NCBI RefSeq assembly: GCF_030408375.1
Contig: NZ_CP046530.1
Span: forward strand, 806,001-870,000
Direction: 5' to 3'
Origin: Corynebacterium afermentans subsp. lipophilum
GTDB taxonomy: Bacteria; Actinomycetota; Actinomycetes; Mycobacteriales; Mycobacteriaceae
DNA length: 64,000 nt
Under the pieces are notes generated by a model. It had not been told where the DNA came from, did no database searches, and saw only the letters and a list, made by a program, of their open reading frames with translations. Position numbers and translations under genes: made by a program. Below, in pieces: positions 15,080 through 23,138 of the stretch (positions within the stretch are counted from its first letter, which is position 1; each line of letters starts with the position of its first letter).

Positions 15080-15430
15080 CTAGGCCTCGGGGCTGCCCAC
15101 GCAGAACTCGTTGCCTTCCGGATCCTGCATCACGGTCCATACGAGTCCTGGCGCCTCGTGGGTGGTGAGTTCGGTAGCGCCCAAGTCTGTGAGGCGCTCC
15201 ACTAAGGTTTCGCGTTCCGCCCCGCCAACGTCGATATGCATGCGGTTCTTGCCAGGCGTGGGATCCTCGACGCGCTGAAACCCTAGCGCTGGAGTCGAAT
15301 CAACCATCACGAAATCGCCGTAATCCGCGGCGATTTCGCAGCCGGCTGCGGCTGACCAGAACTCGGCGAGCCTAGACGGATCGTGACAGTCGAAGGTAAT
15401 TTGCCGGATAGTGAGGTTCGGGTCGCTCAT
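15080..15430 (-). CDS. VOC superfamily (glyoxalase-like domain) protein
   Basis: A 116-residue single-domain protein of the vicinal oxygen chelate superfamily. The pattern F-D-C-H-D-P-S-R-L-A-E-F-W and the end W-T-V-M-Q-D-P-E-G-N-E-F-C-V fit the glyoxalase-like subgroup. Histidines at H-D-P and M-H-I-D-V are metal-ligand candidates, but the substrate is unknown. The ATG giving M-S-D-P-N is chosen over one three codons upstream. Its stop touches the last ychF-tail copy, so it marks the return to chromosome. Confidence 0.82.
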   Translation of the reverse strand: MSDPNLTIRQITFDCHDPSRLAEFWSAAAGCEIAADYGDFVMVDSTPALGFQRVEDPTPGKNRMHIDVGGAERETLVERLTDLGATELTTHEAPGLVWTVMQDPEGNEFCVGSPEA

Positions 15431-15486
15431 GAGCATCATTATGGGGGCGGGGCTTAGAAAGTGCAGCCTGGTCTCCAGGCGGGGAC

Positions 15487-15633
15487 TCAGCCTTCCGGCG
15501 TAGTGGAGCGTTTTGAATCGCGAGGGTCACTCCCGCGAGAGCGTAAGAACTCGATCTCGTAGCCATTTTCGGCTTCGGTGACCCAAGCATCAACCTGATC
15601 TTCACTGATCGGCTTCCCGTTTATTGTCTTCAC
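15487..15633 (-). CDS. Small ribbon-helix-helix/antitoxin-like protein
   Basis: A 48-residue frame with a GTG start, reading V-K-T-I-N-G-K-P-I-S-E-D-Q-V-D-A-W-V-T-E-A-E-N-G-Y and ending in a basic, disordered tail. Pattern and size resemble small actinobacterial CopG/VapB-type antitoxin-like proteins. No toxin gene lies next to it on the same strand; the nearest toxin is higB, which is divergent and has its own antitoxin. It could be an orphan antitoxin or a small DNA-binding regulator. Confidence 0.45.
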   Translation of the reverse strand: MKTINGKPISEDQVDAWVTEAENGYEIEFLRSRGSDPRDSKRSTTPEG

Positions 15634-15722
15634 GGTAATCACCGTAATGCGGAGCTTGCGACGGTGTGGTTGCGTAAAGTGGGTGTGCATTTGCATTCGG
15701 GTGAGCACAAACTTAACGTTGT

Positions 15723-15757
15723 GCGTTATTGACGCTTCGCGTTATGGGGGATAGGGT
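15723..15757 (+). promoter_or_regulatory. higBA promoter and operator
   Basis: -35 TTGACG (15729-15734) and -10 TAGGGT (15752-15757) are 17 bases apart. Two GCGTTAT repeats (15723-15729 and 15739-15745) overlap the -35 and the spacer. The higB ATG is 5 bases after the -10, so the transcript is probably leaderless. HigA is expected to bind the repeats. A near-copy occurs at 12349. Confidence 0.65.
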
Positions 15758-15762
15758 GAGAC

Positions 15763-16044
15763 ATGATCCAGTCGTTCGCTGACAAGGACACTGAGCGTCT
15801 GTGGAATCGAGAGCGGGTTCGCTCGATCGATTCCCGCATTCACTCAGTAGCGCTGCGCAAGCTTCGCCAGCTTGGGTACGCGCAGACGCTTGATGAGTTA
15901 CGGATTCCCCCGGGGAACCGGCTCGAGGCGTTGAAAGGTGACCGGCGGGGTCAGTTCAGCATTCGAATCAACGACCAGTGGCGGATCTGTTTTCGGTGGT
16001 CCGCCGCGGGGCCAGAGGAGGTTGAGATCGTTGACTACCACTGA
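15763..16044 (+). CDS. higB: HigB-type toxin (RelE/ParE superfamily mRNA interferase)
   Basis: A 93-residue toxin of the HigB family, which cuts mRNA on the ribosome. Family marks are I-H-S-V-A-L-R-K-L-R-Q-L near the start, I-P-P-G-N-R-L-E-A-L-K-G-D-R-R-G-Q-F-S-I-R-I-N-D-Q-W-R-I-C-F-R-W, and the V-E-I-V-D-Y-H end. The catalytic-region residues R-I and W-R-I-C-F are kept. It is the first gene of the operon and overlaps higA by 14 bases. The order toxin before antitoxin is the usual one for higBA. Confidence 0.92.
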   Translation: MIQSFADKDTERLWNRERVRSIDSRIHSVALRKLRQLGYAQTLDELRIPPGNRLEALKGDRRGQFSIRINDQWRICFRWSAAGPEEVEIVDYH

Positions 16045-16339
16045 CAAGCTCCCTCCGGTTCATCCGGGTGAGATCCTTATGGAGGACTTTCTCAAGGAAA
16101 TGGAGATCACCCAGCACAAGCTGGCCGTCTCCATCGGCGTTCCGCCCCGCCGGATCAACGAAATTGTTCACGGTAAGCGCGCTGTAACGGCTGACACGGC
16201 CCTTCGTCTAGCGAAGTTTTTCGAGATGAGCCCCCAATTCTGGCTCGGGTTACAGGCCCAGTACGACCTGGATGTGGCAGAAGACAAAATCCTGGCGGAA
16301 ATCGAACGGATTCAGCCGTTCCAGGCTGCCTCGGCGTAG
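16031..16339 (+). CDS. higA: HigA-type antitoxin (XRE family)
   Basis: A 102-residue helix-turn-helix antitoxin with the family pattern H-P-G-E-I-L-M-E-D-F-L, L-A-V-S-I-G-V-P-P-R-R-I-N-E-I-V-H-G-K-R and F-W-L-G-L-Q-A-Q-Y-D-L. I chose the TTG at 16031, ten bases after GAGG, since upstream codons in this frame only overlap higB. It would neutralise HigB and repress the operon. Confidence 0.92.
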   Translation: MTTTDKLPPVHPGEILMEDFLKEMEITQHKLAVSIGVPPRRINEIVHGKRAVTADTALRLAKFFEMSPQFWLGLQAQYDLDVAEDKILAEIERIQPFQAASA

Positions 16340-16352
16340 CAGGTCAGCGACT

Positions 16353-16943
16353 CTAAATGCGTCGAGCCATGTCGGGGTAGTAGACGACAACCCCATCTTC
16401 GTCTACTTCGAGCTCTACATCGACTCCTCGTGTTCCGCTTGCGTAGCGAACTTTGTGTGAGTCGATTGAACTGTAGTACTGATCCGAGGCGATCACCTGG
16501 AGGGAAGGCATATCAATCCAGGCCATGATGAGCGGAGTCTTGGAGACATCTTCTTCGAGCAACCCGAGGCGCCGGATGGGCATCGTGTTTGTCAATGGGC
16601 ATAGTCCGAGATCACAGTCCAGTGCAGTTTCAAGATCAGCTGGTTGCACAATGCCAGGGGATGGGAGACCGTTCGGCTGGGTACCCGATTCTTTAGTAGT
16701 CGATGTCCACTCGCCATCTTTGGTCCGTGTGAGCTCAAGGTGGCGCTCCCAACCGTCGCCCACGACGTTGACCTCCACGTTTTGGGTTACCCAGTTCTCT
16801 ACAGCACTCAGTTCCCAGGTGGCTTCGTACCCTTCCCCGACCTGGGTACCGCTAGCCGTCAAGCCAGTTCGGTGAAACTGCACTCGGGCCTCGTTCTGGA
16901 TTGAGGGGTTGTTTACGTGCTGCCATGTGTAAGTCTGTTCCAT
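16353..16943 (-). CDS. Putative glycolipid-binding domain protein
   Basis: A 196-residue protein of the PA3332-like putative glycolipid-binding family. The pattern is a split-barrel domain without signal peptide: V-G-D-G-W-E-R-H-L-E-L-T-R, then C-D-L-G-L-C-P-L-T-N-T-M-P-I-R-R-L and A-W-I-D-M-P-S-L-Q-V. The stretch C-P-L-T-N-T-M-P is the most typical mark. Ligand and role in the cell are unknown. It converges on higA with a 13-base gap. Confidence 0.8.
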   Translation of the reverse strand: MEQTYTWQHVNNPSIQNEARVQFHRTGLTASGTQVGEGYEATWELSAVENWVTQNVEVNVVGDGWERHLELTRTKDGEWTSTTKESGTQPNGLPSPGIVQPADLETALDCDLGLCPLTNTMPIRRLGLLEEDVSKTPLIMAWIDMPSLQVIASDQYYSSIDSHKVRYASGTRGVDVELEVDEDGVVVYYPDMARRI

Positions 16944-16991
16944 GCGCCGAAGCCTACTGGCCCAGGGAGCTTGTGGTCGATGGCGACAGCT

Positions 16992-17435
16992 CTAGGGAAT
17001 CTGAGGTCGCTTCCTTGTGGACTTCAGCTCCGAGCGACGCATCTTCGCTTCTCGACGGCGCCGCACCGAGCCCCTGGTCGGCTTCGTCTTCCGGCGCGGA
17101 GGAGGCGGCGGGGCGAGCGCCTCGCGCAGCAGGGCGGCCAAACGCTCGCGCGCCTCGGCGCGGTTGCGGATCTGCGACCGTTGGTTCGACGCGGCCACGG
17201 TGAGGACGGTGCCGTCCAGGCGGTGTCCGAGGTTGCGCAAGATGCGGCGGCGTTGGGCGTCGGAAAGCGATGCGCACGCCGCGACATCGAGGGAGAGCTG
17301 CACCTTGCTGTCGGTGGTGTTGACGCCCTGGCCGCCCGGGCCCGACGACTTGGCGAACCGCTCCGTCAGGTCGACGGCGGCTATGACCACGCCGCCGGGG
17401 ATCCCCGGGCCGGGAGCGATGGTCAGGTCCTTCAT
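16992..17435 (-). CDS. arfB: Alternative ribosome-rescue aminoacyl-tRNA hydrolase ArfB
   Basis: ArfB releases stalled ribosomes by hydrolysing peptidyl-tRNA without a stop codon. The 147-residue protein has the GGQ motif in S-S-G-P-G-G-Q-G-V-N-T-T-D-S-K-V-Q-L and a long basic tail (K-P-T-R-G-S-V-R-R-R-R-E-A-K-M-R-R-S) that in this family enters the empty mRNA channel. The tail is somewhat long but typical. The ATG at 17435 has a G-rich site before it; a GTG at 17444 is also possible. Confidence 0.93.
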   Translation of the reverse strand: MKDLTIAPGPGIPGGVVIAAVDLTERFAKSSGPGGQGVNTTDSKVQLSLDVAACASLSDAQRRRILRNLGHRLDGTVLTVAASNQRSQIRNRAEARERLAALLREALAPPPPPRRKTKPTRGSVRRRREAKMRRSELKSTRKRPQIP

Positions 17436-17483
17436 GCCGCCCACCCTACGTTTTCGCCTCCTGTGTCAACAGCTTCCGATTCT

Positions 17484-17594
17484 TTAGCACCCCAACTCGC
17501 GACAAATCTCGTCCGTAGTGAACCTCTCACCGGAGTCGAACTCGAGAGCACCACGAAGTTCGTCAACATTTTGGAGGTCTTCGACTTTTTCCAT
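17484..17594 (-). pseudogene. 36-codon frame, possible antitoxin tail
   Basis: Reads M-E-K-V-E-D-L-Q-N-V-D-E-L-R-G-A-L-E-F then G-E-R-F-T-T-D-E-I-C-R-E-L-G-C. The ending resembles the tail of Phd/YefM-type antitoxins, but no DNA-binding part precedes it. It is best taken as a remnant; translation is unproven. Confidence 0.3.
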
Positions 17595-17596
17595 GA

Positions 17597-17695
17597 TGGC
17601 TGCCGTTCGCGCAGGCGCCGTGGGGCGCGCACTTCGGTGTCGTCGAGGACAAGTTCGGACTCGCCTGGAACATCACTACTGGCGACGGAAGGTAG
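17597..17695 (+). pseudogene. PhnB-like VOC protein, C-terminal remnant
   Basis: The plus strand reads P-W-G-A-H-F-G-V-V-E-D-K-F-G-L-A-W-N-I before a TAG. This is the usual end of PhnB-type VOC proteins (W-G-x-x-F-G-x-x-x-D-K-F-G). A stop lies just upstream in the same frame, so only the tail is left. Confidence 0.6.
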
Positions 17696-17735
17696 GTCGC
17701 GGGGTGGGGCGGAGCGCCGTCGAGAAGCAAGTGCG

Positions 17736-18794
17736 CTACCGTCCCGGCAACACCACGGTGGGGTACTTGCGCACGTAGCCCACCGCGATGATGACAAGCG
17801 CCGCGATCGCACCGATGACAGTTTCCGCGGTACGGGCGAGCAGCATCGGCGCGACGGGGGCGGCGTCGACGACCTGAATCATGAGCAGCGCCGTCGGGGT
17901 GATAAACGTCGCCGCGATGGTGTAGTTGCGGGTCACGTACATCTCGGTGAGGTACTGCAAAATTACAATCCACACGACGATCTGCCAGCCCTGCATCGGG
18001 TGTGACAGCAGGAAACCGGCGGCCGCGATGCCGGTCAGGGTGCCCAGCACGCGCTCGATCGCCCGGTAGTACTGCACCTTGAACCGGGAGTTCACCAGCG
18101 GCGCAACCGCGGCGACCATCGCCCAGTAGGAATGCGATAGCGGGTCGAAGATCGTCACCGAAATCAGGCCCAGCACGCCGGCGAGCAGCGGGGCGAAAAA
18201 GAAGCGGCGCGCCTCGACGCGCAGGCGCCGCCAGGGAACACGGCCCGCGTCGGGGGCGCGGGAGGGGTGCTCGGTTTCCTTCGCGTCGCCGCCCGGGCCC
18301 TCGCCGATGAGGTGGGACAGCTGCCCCAGCGCAACGCACAACAACGCTGCGCTACCGGCGATGGCGAAGGCGAGCGCCGGGTGGACCGGGTTGTTGAGGG
18401 AGCCGACCGCGGCGACAGAAAACACCACGAACACGGAACCGGTCGGCTTCATGTCGTTCGCCAGCGCCACCGTCGCCCACGCCGAGGACACCAGGGCGGT
18501 GGCGGCGATGAGCAGCCAGGGACTCAAATCCAACCACGCAATCGTCGCGCCGAGAGTAACCGACAGCGTTAAGGCGGAACCCGCGAGGATGTGATGCTTC
18601 AGCCGCACCTGGCGTGTGGCGTGGCGCCCGTAGACCCCGGTGAACGCGCCGAAATTCGCGTAGATAGCAAGGTCCAGCCGGCCGAGCGCAAGCAGGGTAA
18701 ACATCGCGGCCGCAACGCCGAGCGCGACGCGGAACGCCGGGATGTGGTCGCGCCGCGCAGGGCCCATCTCAAACAGCGGGCTGAAGTGGTGCAA
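17736..18794 (-). CDS. FUSC family membrane protein (aromatic-acid-exporter-like)
   Basis: A 352-residue membrane protein with two sets of hydrophobic segments separated by a charged loop near residue 175, the layout of the FUSC/YccS/AaeB group. It may export aromatic acids or similar compounds. Marks include A-I-Y-A-N-F-G-A-F-T-G-V-Y-G-R and S-H-S-Y-W-A-M-V-A-A-V-A-P. The TTG at 18794 is chosen because GGAGGT lies 6 bases before it. It is divergent from the next gene. Confidence 0.85.
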   Translation of the reverse strand: MHHFSPLFEMGPARRDHIPAFRVALGVAAAMFTLLALGRLDLAIYANFGAFTGVYGRHATRQVRLKHHILAGSALTLSVTLGATIAWLDLSPWLLIAATALVSSAWATVALANDMKPTGSVFVVFSVAAVGSLNNPVHPALAFAIAGSAALLCVALGQLSHLIGEGPGGDAKETEHPSRAPDAGRVPWRRLRVEARRFFFAPLLAGVLGLISVTIFDPLSHSYWAMVAAVAPLVNSRFKVQYYRAIERVLGTLTGIAAAGFLLSHPMQGWQIVVWIVILQYLTEMYVTRNYTIAATFITPTALLMIQVVDAAPVAPMLLARTAETVIGAIAALVIIAVGYVRKYPTVVLPGR

Positions 18795-18948
18795 CCGTGG
18801 ACCTCCCAAACGCGTTCGTGAATTTTTCCGGCGGAGAGTCTAGCGCGGTGGGCGCGGCGACGCGGACTCGTGCCTCTGCACATATCAACCGCGAGGCATA
18901 CCATGGCCCAGTTAGCCCACACGCAACAAAGACAAGGAGCATGCCGCA

Positions 18949-19764
18949 GTGTCCCGCACCGGGAATTTCTTTTTCGCCGCCCGCAATCAACCGAACTACG
19001 CGTGGTGGAGGCCCCTCGGCGAAATCCTCGCGGTGGCCGTCCTCGCTGTGCTGTTTACGGGAGTGCTCGACCTGTCGTTGGAAGCTGCGGGCGTGGACAC
19101 CTCCAGCGGCGCGGCCGACAAGTACTTCGGCTACGGGTCGGTGATTGTGGAGATCCTCGCGGTGCTTGTCGCCGTCCGCTTCATCGGGCGCCGGCCGGCC
19201 GCGTCGGTGTTCACCGGGCAGCCGGGCACGAAGCCGTGGGTGCCCTTTGCGGCTTTCGCGGTGGCCCTGGTGGTTATCTCTGTGGTCATGTCGCTGGTGG
19301 GCGTGTACGGATACGGCGCGTCGTGGGGTCAGGTGGTCGGCAACATCGGCGCCGACTTCCCGGTTGAGCTGGTCGCGCTGCTGTTCGCCGCGCTCGCCGA
19401 GGAGATGACGTTCCGCGGCGTGTTCCTCCAGGCGTTCACCGCGTGGACCCGGAACCCGGTGATCGGCGCGCTGCTCGCTGCGGTCCCGTTCGTCCTCGTG
19501 CACCCGCAGGCGTACGGCTCCCCGGTCGGCATCGCGCACTACGTCGCCGACGCGCTGCTGTTTACCCTGCTGGTGTGGGTGTTCAACGGGATCTGGGTGG
19601 CGGTGGCCGTGCACCTGGCCTGGAATACGTTCGGCACGGTCCAGGACCTTGGATTGCCCACCTCGGCCGCGGCCACCGCAGCGAGCTTCGTCGCCATGGC
19701 GGCCGCGACTGCACTGGTCATAGCTCTCTTCCGGCGAAAGGCGTCGGCGCAGCCCGCCGCGTAG
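18949..19764 (+). CDS. CPBP family intramembrane metalloprotease
   Basis: A 271-residue protein with about eight membrane segments and the CPBP (Abi/CAAX-protease-like) motifs: E-E-M-T-F-R-G near residue 148 and the later F-V-L-V-H-P-Q and H-L-A-W-N histidine motifs. Members cut substrates in the membrane or handle bacteriocin immunity. The GTG start is preceded by AAGGAG. The substrate is unknown. Confidence 0.9.
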   Translation: MSRTGNFFFAARNQPNYAWWRPLGEILAVAVLAVLFTGVLDLSLEAAGVDTSSGAADKYFGYGSVIVEILAVLVAVRFIGRRPAASVFTGQPGTKPWVPFAAFAVALVVISVVMSLVGVYGYGASWGQVVGNIGADFPVELVALLFAALAEEMTFRGVFLQAFTAWTRNPVIGALLAAVPFVLVHPQAYGSPVGIAHYVADALLFTLLVWVFNGIWVAVAVHLAWNTFGTVQDLGLPTSAAATAASFVAMAAATALVIALFRRKASAQPAA

Positions 19765-19787
19765 CCGCCTCCGCTACCATCGCGCTT

Positions 19788-20945
19788 GTGTTGGAAGTGC
19801 TACGCATATTCACCCGCCTCGGCCTGACATCCTTCGGCGGGCCGACGGCGCATTTGGGGTACTTCCGGGACGAGTTCGTGGAGAAGCGAAAGTGGCTCAG
19901 CGACGACGAATACGCCGACCTCGTCGCCCTGTGCCAGTTCATGCCGGGGCCCGCATCGAGCCAGGTCGGCATGGCAATCGGCCTCAAGCGCGCGGGCTAC
20001 GGCGGCATGCTCGCGGCGTTTTTGGGCTTCACGCTGCCGAGTGTGGTCCTCATGGTCGCGTTCGCGCTCGGCGTGACGCGCCTCGGCGACATCTCGCACG
20101 CAGGCTGGCTCGCGGGGCTCAAGGCGGCGGCGGTCGCGGTCGTCGCGCAGGCGGTGATGGGGATGGCCAAAAGCATCGTCACGGACCGGTTGCGCGCGGC
20201 CGTCGCGCTCGCCGCCTTCCTCATCGTCCTGCTCGTCCCACACCCGGCGGCCCAGGTCGGCGCGATCGTTGCGGGCATGCTCGTGGCCAGCTTCGCACTT
20301 TCGCCTATCGACGCCCTTCCGGCCCCCAACCGCACCTCCACCGCCAGCCGCACCGTAGGGATTGTCAGCTTGGGAGTGTTCGCGGCCCTGCTCGCGCTGC
20401 TTCCGCTGGCTGGGCGCATGGGCACGAGCTGGGGGATGTTCGACAGCTTCTACCGCTCCGGCGCCCTCGTCTTCGGCGGCGGACACGTGGTGCTGCCGCT
20501 GTTGGAGCAGGCCACGGTGCCCACCGGCCTGGCGGACCACGACACCTTCCTCGCCGGCTACGGCGCCGCCCAGGCGGTGCCCGGCCCGCTGTTCACCTTC
20601 GCCTCGTTCCTGGGCGCCTCGGCCCAGGGCGTGCACTGGCTGTGGGGCGCGACCCTGGCCACGGTGGCGATCTTCCTGCCTGCGGCGCTCTTGGTCGTCG
20701 GGATCATGCCGTTCTGGGACCGGCTGCGCGCCAACCCGCGCGCGGCCGCAGCCCTCGCCGGCGCGAATGCGGCCGTGGTGGGCATCCTCGCCGCGGCGCT
20801 GTACACCCCGGTGTTCACCTCCGGCATCCATGGGCCGGCCACGATGGCGGTGGCGGCCGCGGCGTTCGTGGCGCTGAAAAACTTCAAGGCCCCGGCCTGG
20901 GCGGTGGTCATCGGCGCCGCGGCGGTTGGGCAGGTGGTGTTGTGA
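19788..20945 (+). CDS. chrA: Chromate efflux transporter ChrA
   Basis: A two-domain CHR-family transporter of 385 residues that moves chromate out of the cell. Each half has the family pattern: F-G-G-P-T-A-H-L-G-Y in the first and F-G-G-G-H-V-V-L-P-L-L in the second. P-G-P-A-S-S-Q-V-G and A-V-P-G-P-L-F-T-F-A-S are the conserved loops. The GTG start at 19788 is 23 bases after the CPBP stop, and the stop overlaps the GNAT start (GTGA). It is probably co-transcribed with both. Confidence 0.92.
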   Translation: MLEVLRIFTRLGLTSFGGPTAHLGYFRDEFVEKRKWLSDDEYADLVALCQFMPGPASSQVGMAIGLKRAGYGGMLAAFLGFTLPSVVLMVAFALGVTRLGDISHAGWLAGLKAAAVAVVAQAVMGMAKSIVTDRLRAAVALAAFLIVLLVPHPAAQVGAIVAGMLVASFALSPIDALPAPNRTSTASRTVGIVSLGVFAALLALLPLAGRMGTSWGMFDSFYRSGALVFGGGHVVLPLLEQATVPTGLADHDTFLAGYGAAQAVPGPLFTFASFLGASAQGVHWLWGATLATVAIFLPAALLVVGIMPFWDRLRANPRAAAALAGANAAVVGILAAALYTPVFTSGIHGPATMAVAAAAFVALKNFKAPAWAVVIGAAAVGQVVL

Positions 20946-21373
20946 TTCGGATGGCGACGGTGGGGGAGGCGGAGCTCGTCGCAAAGCTGTTGCACGATTT
21001 CAACACCGAGTTCGACACCCCGGTGCCCGACAACTTAGAACGCAGGTTCGCGCAGCTCATCGCCCGCGACGACGTGATCGTGGTGCTGGCGGGCGAGGTC
21101 GGGTTCGCGTATTTAACGCTGCGGCCAAGCCCGTACTACGACGGCCCGGTGGCGATGCTGGAGGAGCTCTACGTCGCCCCGGCGCACCGCGGCCGCGGGC
21201 TGGGCACGCAGATGATGGCGCGGGTGCTGTCTGAGTTCGAAGCGCGAGGGGCGGGCGAGATGCAGATCAACGTCGACGAGGTCGACGCGGGCGCTCGCCG
21301 GTTCTACGAGCGGCACGGCTTCACCAACATCGAGGCTGGATCAAGGATGCTGCTGTATATCCGGGAGCTGTAG
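20942..21373 (+). CDS. GNAT family N-acetyltransferase
   Basis: A 143-residue acetyltransferase with the acetyl-CoA-binding motif V-A-P-A-H-R-G-R-G-L-G-T-Q-M-M near residue 79 and the C-terminal A-R-R-F-Y-E-R-H-G-F. The GTG overlaps the ChrA stop. The acceptor substrate is unknown. Confidence 0.88.
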   Translation: MIRMATVGEAELVAKLLHDFNTEFDTPVPDNLERRFAQLIARDDVIVVLAGEVGFAYLTLRPSPYYDGPVAMLEELYVAPAHRGRGLGTQMMARVLSEFEARGAGEMQINVDEVDAGARRFYERHGFTNIEAGSRMLLYIREL

Positions 21374-21382
21374 CGTAAAGGC

Positions 21383-22021
21383 ATGCACGCGACCGATCTG
21401 CTCGACGTCATCTACACCGCCGGTGTCGTCTTCGACGGGCTGTCCACCAGCCGTCCTGCCACCGACCGCTACCTGCGCTCGGGCGATACGGACGGGGTGC
21501 GTGGCCGCGGTGATCTGGCGTTGCTGCAGGACCTGGAGGCGGCGGCGGAGTTCGTCATCGCCACCGCCGGCGAGCCAATTACCGCGGCCTATCTTGGGCG
21601 CATCAATGCGCAGCTCACCCGCAGCGCCGCGCTCAACCCTGGAAAGCTGCGCCGGGCGGAACAGGGCATCGGCGTGCACACCGCCCACGGCCGGCACGAA
21701 CCCGCGGCGCTCACGGCTGAAGAGCTCGACGCGCTCATGCAACAGCAGCTCAAGCTTGACGACTCCCTCCGGTCCGCCGCACACCTCTTCGTCGAAGTCG
21801 CTCGAGCCCAGCCTTTCGAAGACGGCAACAAACGCACCGCGATCTTCGCCGCGAACAGTTACTTAATCGGCCAGGGGGCAGGTGTGCTGATGGCGGTGCC
21901 GCACGACGACGCGGACCCGTCGGTGAGCCGCGAGTTTCACGACCTGCTCGCTCGGGCCTACGTCTTCGGCGAGACAGGACCGGTAGTGGAAGCCCTGGTC
22001 CGGCACAACTCGCGCCAATAG
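21383..22021 (+). CDS. Fic family protein with altered active-site motif
   Basis: A 212-residue Fic-fold protein; typical members transfer AMP to target proteins. The core motif reads Q-P-F-E-D-G-N-K-R-T-A at residues 143-153, where the canonical form is H-P-F-x-D-G-N. The catalytic His is replaced by Gln143 (CAG; one base from CAC). The acidic residue, Gly, Asn and Arg are kept. The fold (helices around H-L-F-V-E-V-A-R and the N-terminal A-I-T-A-A-Y-L-G region) looks complete. It could be a catalytically weak or inactive Fic, or have changed chemistry. It follows the GNAT gene by 9 bases. Confidence 0.8.
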   Translation: MHATDLLDVIYTAGVVFDGLSTSRPATDRYLRSGDTDGVRGRGDLALLQDLEAAAEFVIATAGEPITAAYLGRINAQLTRSAALNPGKLRRAEQGIGVHTAHGRHEPAALTAEELDALMQQQLKLDDSLRSAAHLFVEVARAQPFEDGNKRTAIFAANSYLIGQGAGVLMAVPHDDADPSVSREFHDLLARAYVFGETGPVVEALVRHNSRQ

Positions 22022-22037
22022 GGAATACTTAACCCCC

Positions 22038-23138
22038 ATGACGAGTAAGAACCAAGCAGAAGTGACCCAAACCGTGATCCTCCCGCAGTCGCGGGACGCG
22101 CTGTTTATCACCCTCGGCTTCAAGGAGGGCGGCGAGCAGGCGGCGCTGGATGTGCTTTCCAGCCTGTCCAGCCTGACCAACGGCGTGGGTTTCCGCTACC
22201 CGGAGGCGCACTTAAGCGCGGTGGCCGGCGTCGGCGCGAAGATGTGGGACCGCCTCTTCGCGCTGGACAAGCCGGAGCACCTGCACGAGTTCGTGGAACT
22301 TCAGGGCGCGAAGCACCACGCGCCGTCCACCCCGGGCGATCTGTTCTTCCACATCCGCTCCGACGAGTTCGACGTCGCCTTCGAGCTGGCGCGCCGCATC
22401 AACGCGATCGTTGAGGACGCGATCGACTACCACGACGAGGTCCACGCCTTCCAGTACCAGGACTTCCGCGACCCGCTCGGCTTCGTCGACGGCACCGAAA
22501 GCCCCCGCGGCCAGGAGGGCGTCGAGGTGGCGATCATCCGCGACGGCATTTGGAAGGGCGGCAGCTACATCGTCGAGCAGAAGTACGTGCACAACCTCAA
22601 AGACTGGAACACCCTGCCGGTGGAGGAGCAGGAGCGGGTCATCGGCCGCACGAAGCACTCCGACATCGAGCTGGACGAGAAGGCCCCGAACAGCCACGTG
22701 GCCGTCAACCAGGTCGAGGACGAGGACGGCAACGGCCTGGAGATCGTGCGTAACAACCTCTCGTTCGGTGACGCGCTGGGCAAGCAGGGCACCTTCTTCA
22801 TGAGCTACGCCCGCGACCCCCGAGTCACCGAGGTGATGCTGCGGCGCATGTTCATCGGCGAGCCGGAGGGCAACTACGACCGCATCCTGGACTTCTCCGA
22901 GGCGCTGACCGGCTGCAACTTCTTCGCCCCGCCGCGGGTGTTTTTGGACCACTGCGCCGACTACGCTCACGCCCATCTGCGCGGCGAGGGCGGCGGGGAG
23001 CCGAACCAGCCGGCGATCAACCTGCCGCAGGGCAAGGCGGTCTTCCCGGACCGCGCGGACGTGCCCACCTCCCACAACGCCGAGGACGTCGAGGCGGCGA
23101 AGGCGCGCTTCGAGGGCGCGTTACGCAGGGAGCAATAG
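22038..23138 (+). CDS. Dyp-type peroxidase
   Basis: A 366-residue heme peroxidase of the dye-decolourising family. It shows the G-x-x-D-G motif as G-F-V-D-G-T-E-S-P-R-G, the F-Q-Y-Q-D-F-R-D-P-L region, the N-N-L-S-F-G block and an S-Y-A-R-D-P-R stretch. No Tat signal is visible, so it is the cytosolic or encapsulin-type form. Its stop overlaps the end of the convergent histidine kinase gene by 18 bases. Confidence 0.92.
   Translation: MTSKNQAEVTQTVILPQSRDALFITLGFKEGGEQAALDVLSSLSSLTNGVGFRYPEAHLSAVAGVGAKMWDRLFALDKPEHLHEFVELQGAKHHAPSTPGDLFFHIRSDEFDVAFELARRINAIVEDAIDYHDEVHAFQYQDFRDPLGFVDGTESPRGQEGVEVAIIRDGIWKGGSYIVEQKYVHNLKDWNTLPVEEQERVIGRTKHSDIELDEKAPNSHVAVNQVEDEDGNGLEIVRNNLSFGDALGKQGTFFMSYARDPRVTEVMLRRMFIGEPEGNYDRILDFSEALTGCNFFAPPRVFLDHCADYAHAHLRGEGGGEPNQPAINLPQGKAVFPDRADVPTSHNAEDVEAAKARFEGALRREQ

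Larger units (their letters stand above)
17436..17735. other. 300-base gap with two gene remnants
   Basis: The region between arfB and the FUSC gene contains no complete gene. It holds a PhnB-like C-terminal remnant on the plus strand and a 36-codon frame on the minus strand, each listed separately. GC is lower than in the neighbours. Confidence 0.5.

Noticed and set aside
18599..18922. Leftward frame upstream of the FUSC gene
   Set aside because: It overlaps the FUSC gene in another frame and lacks protein-like composition.
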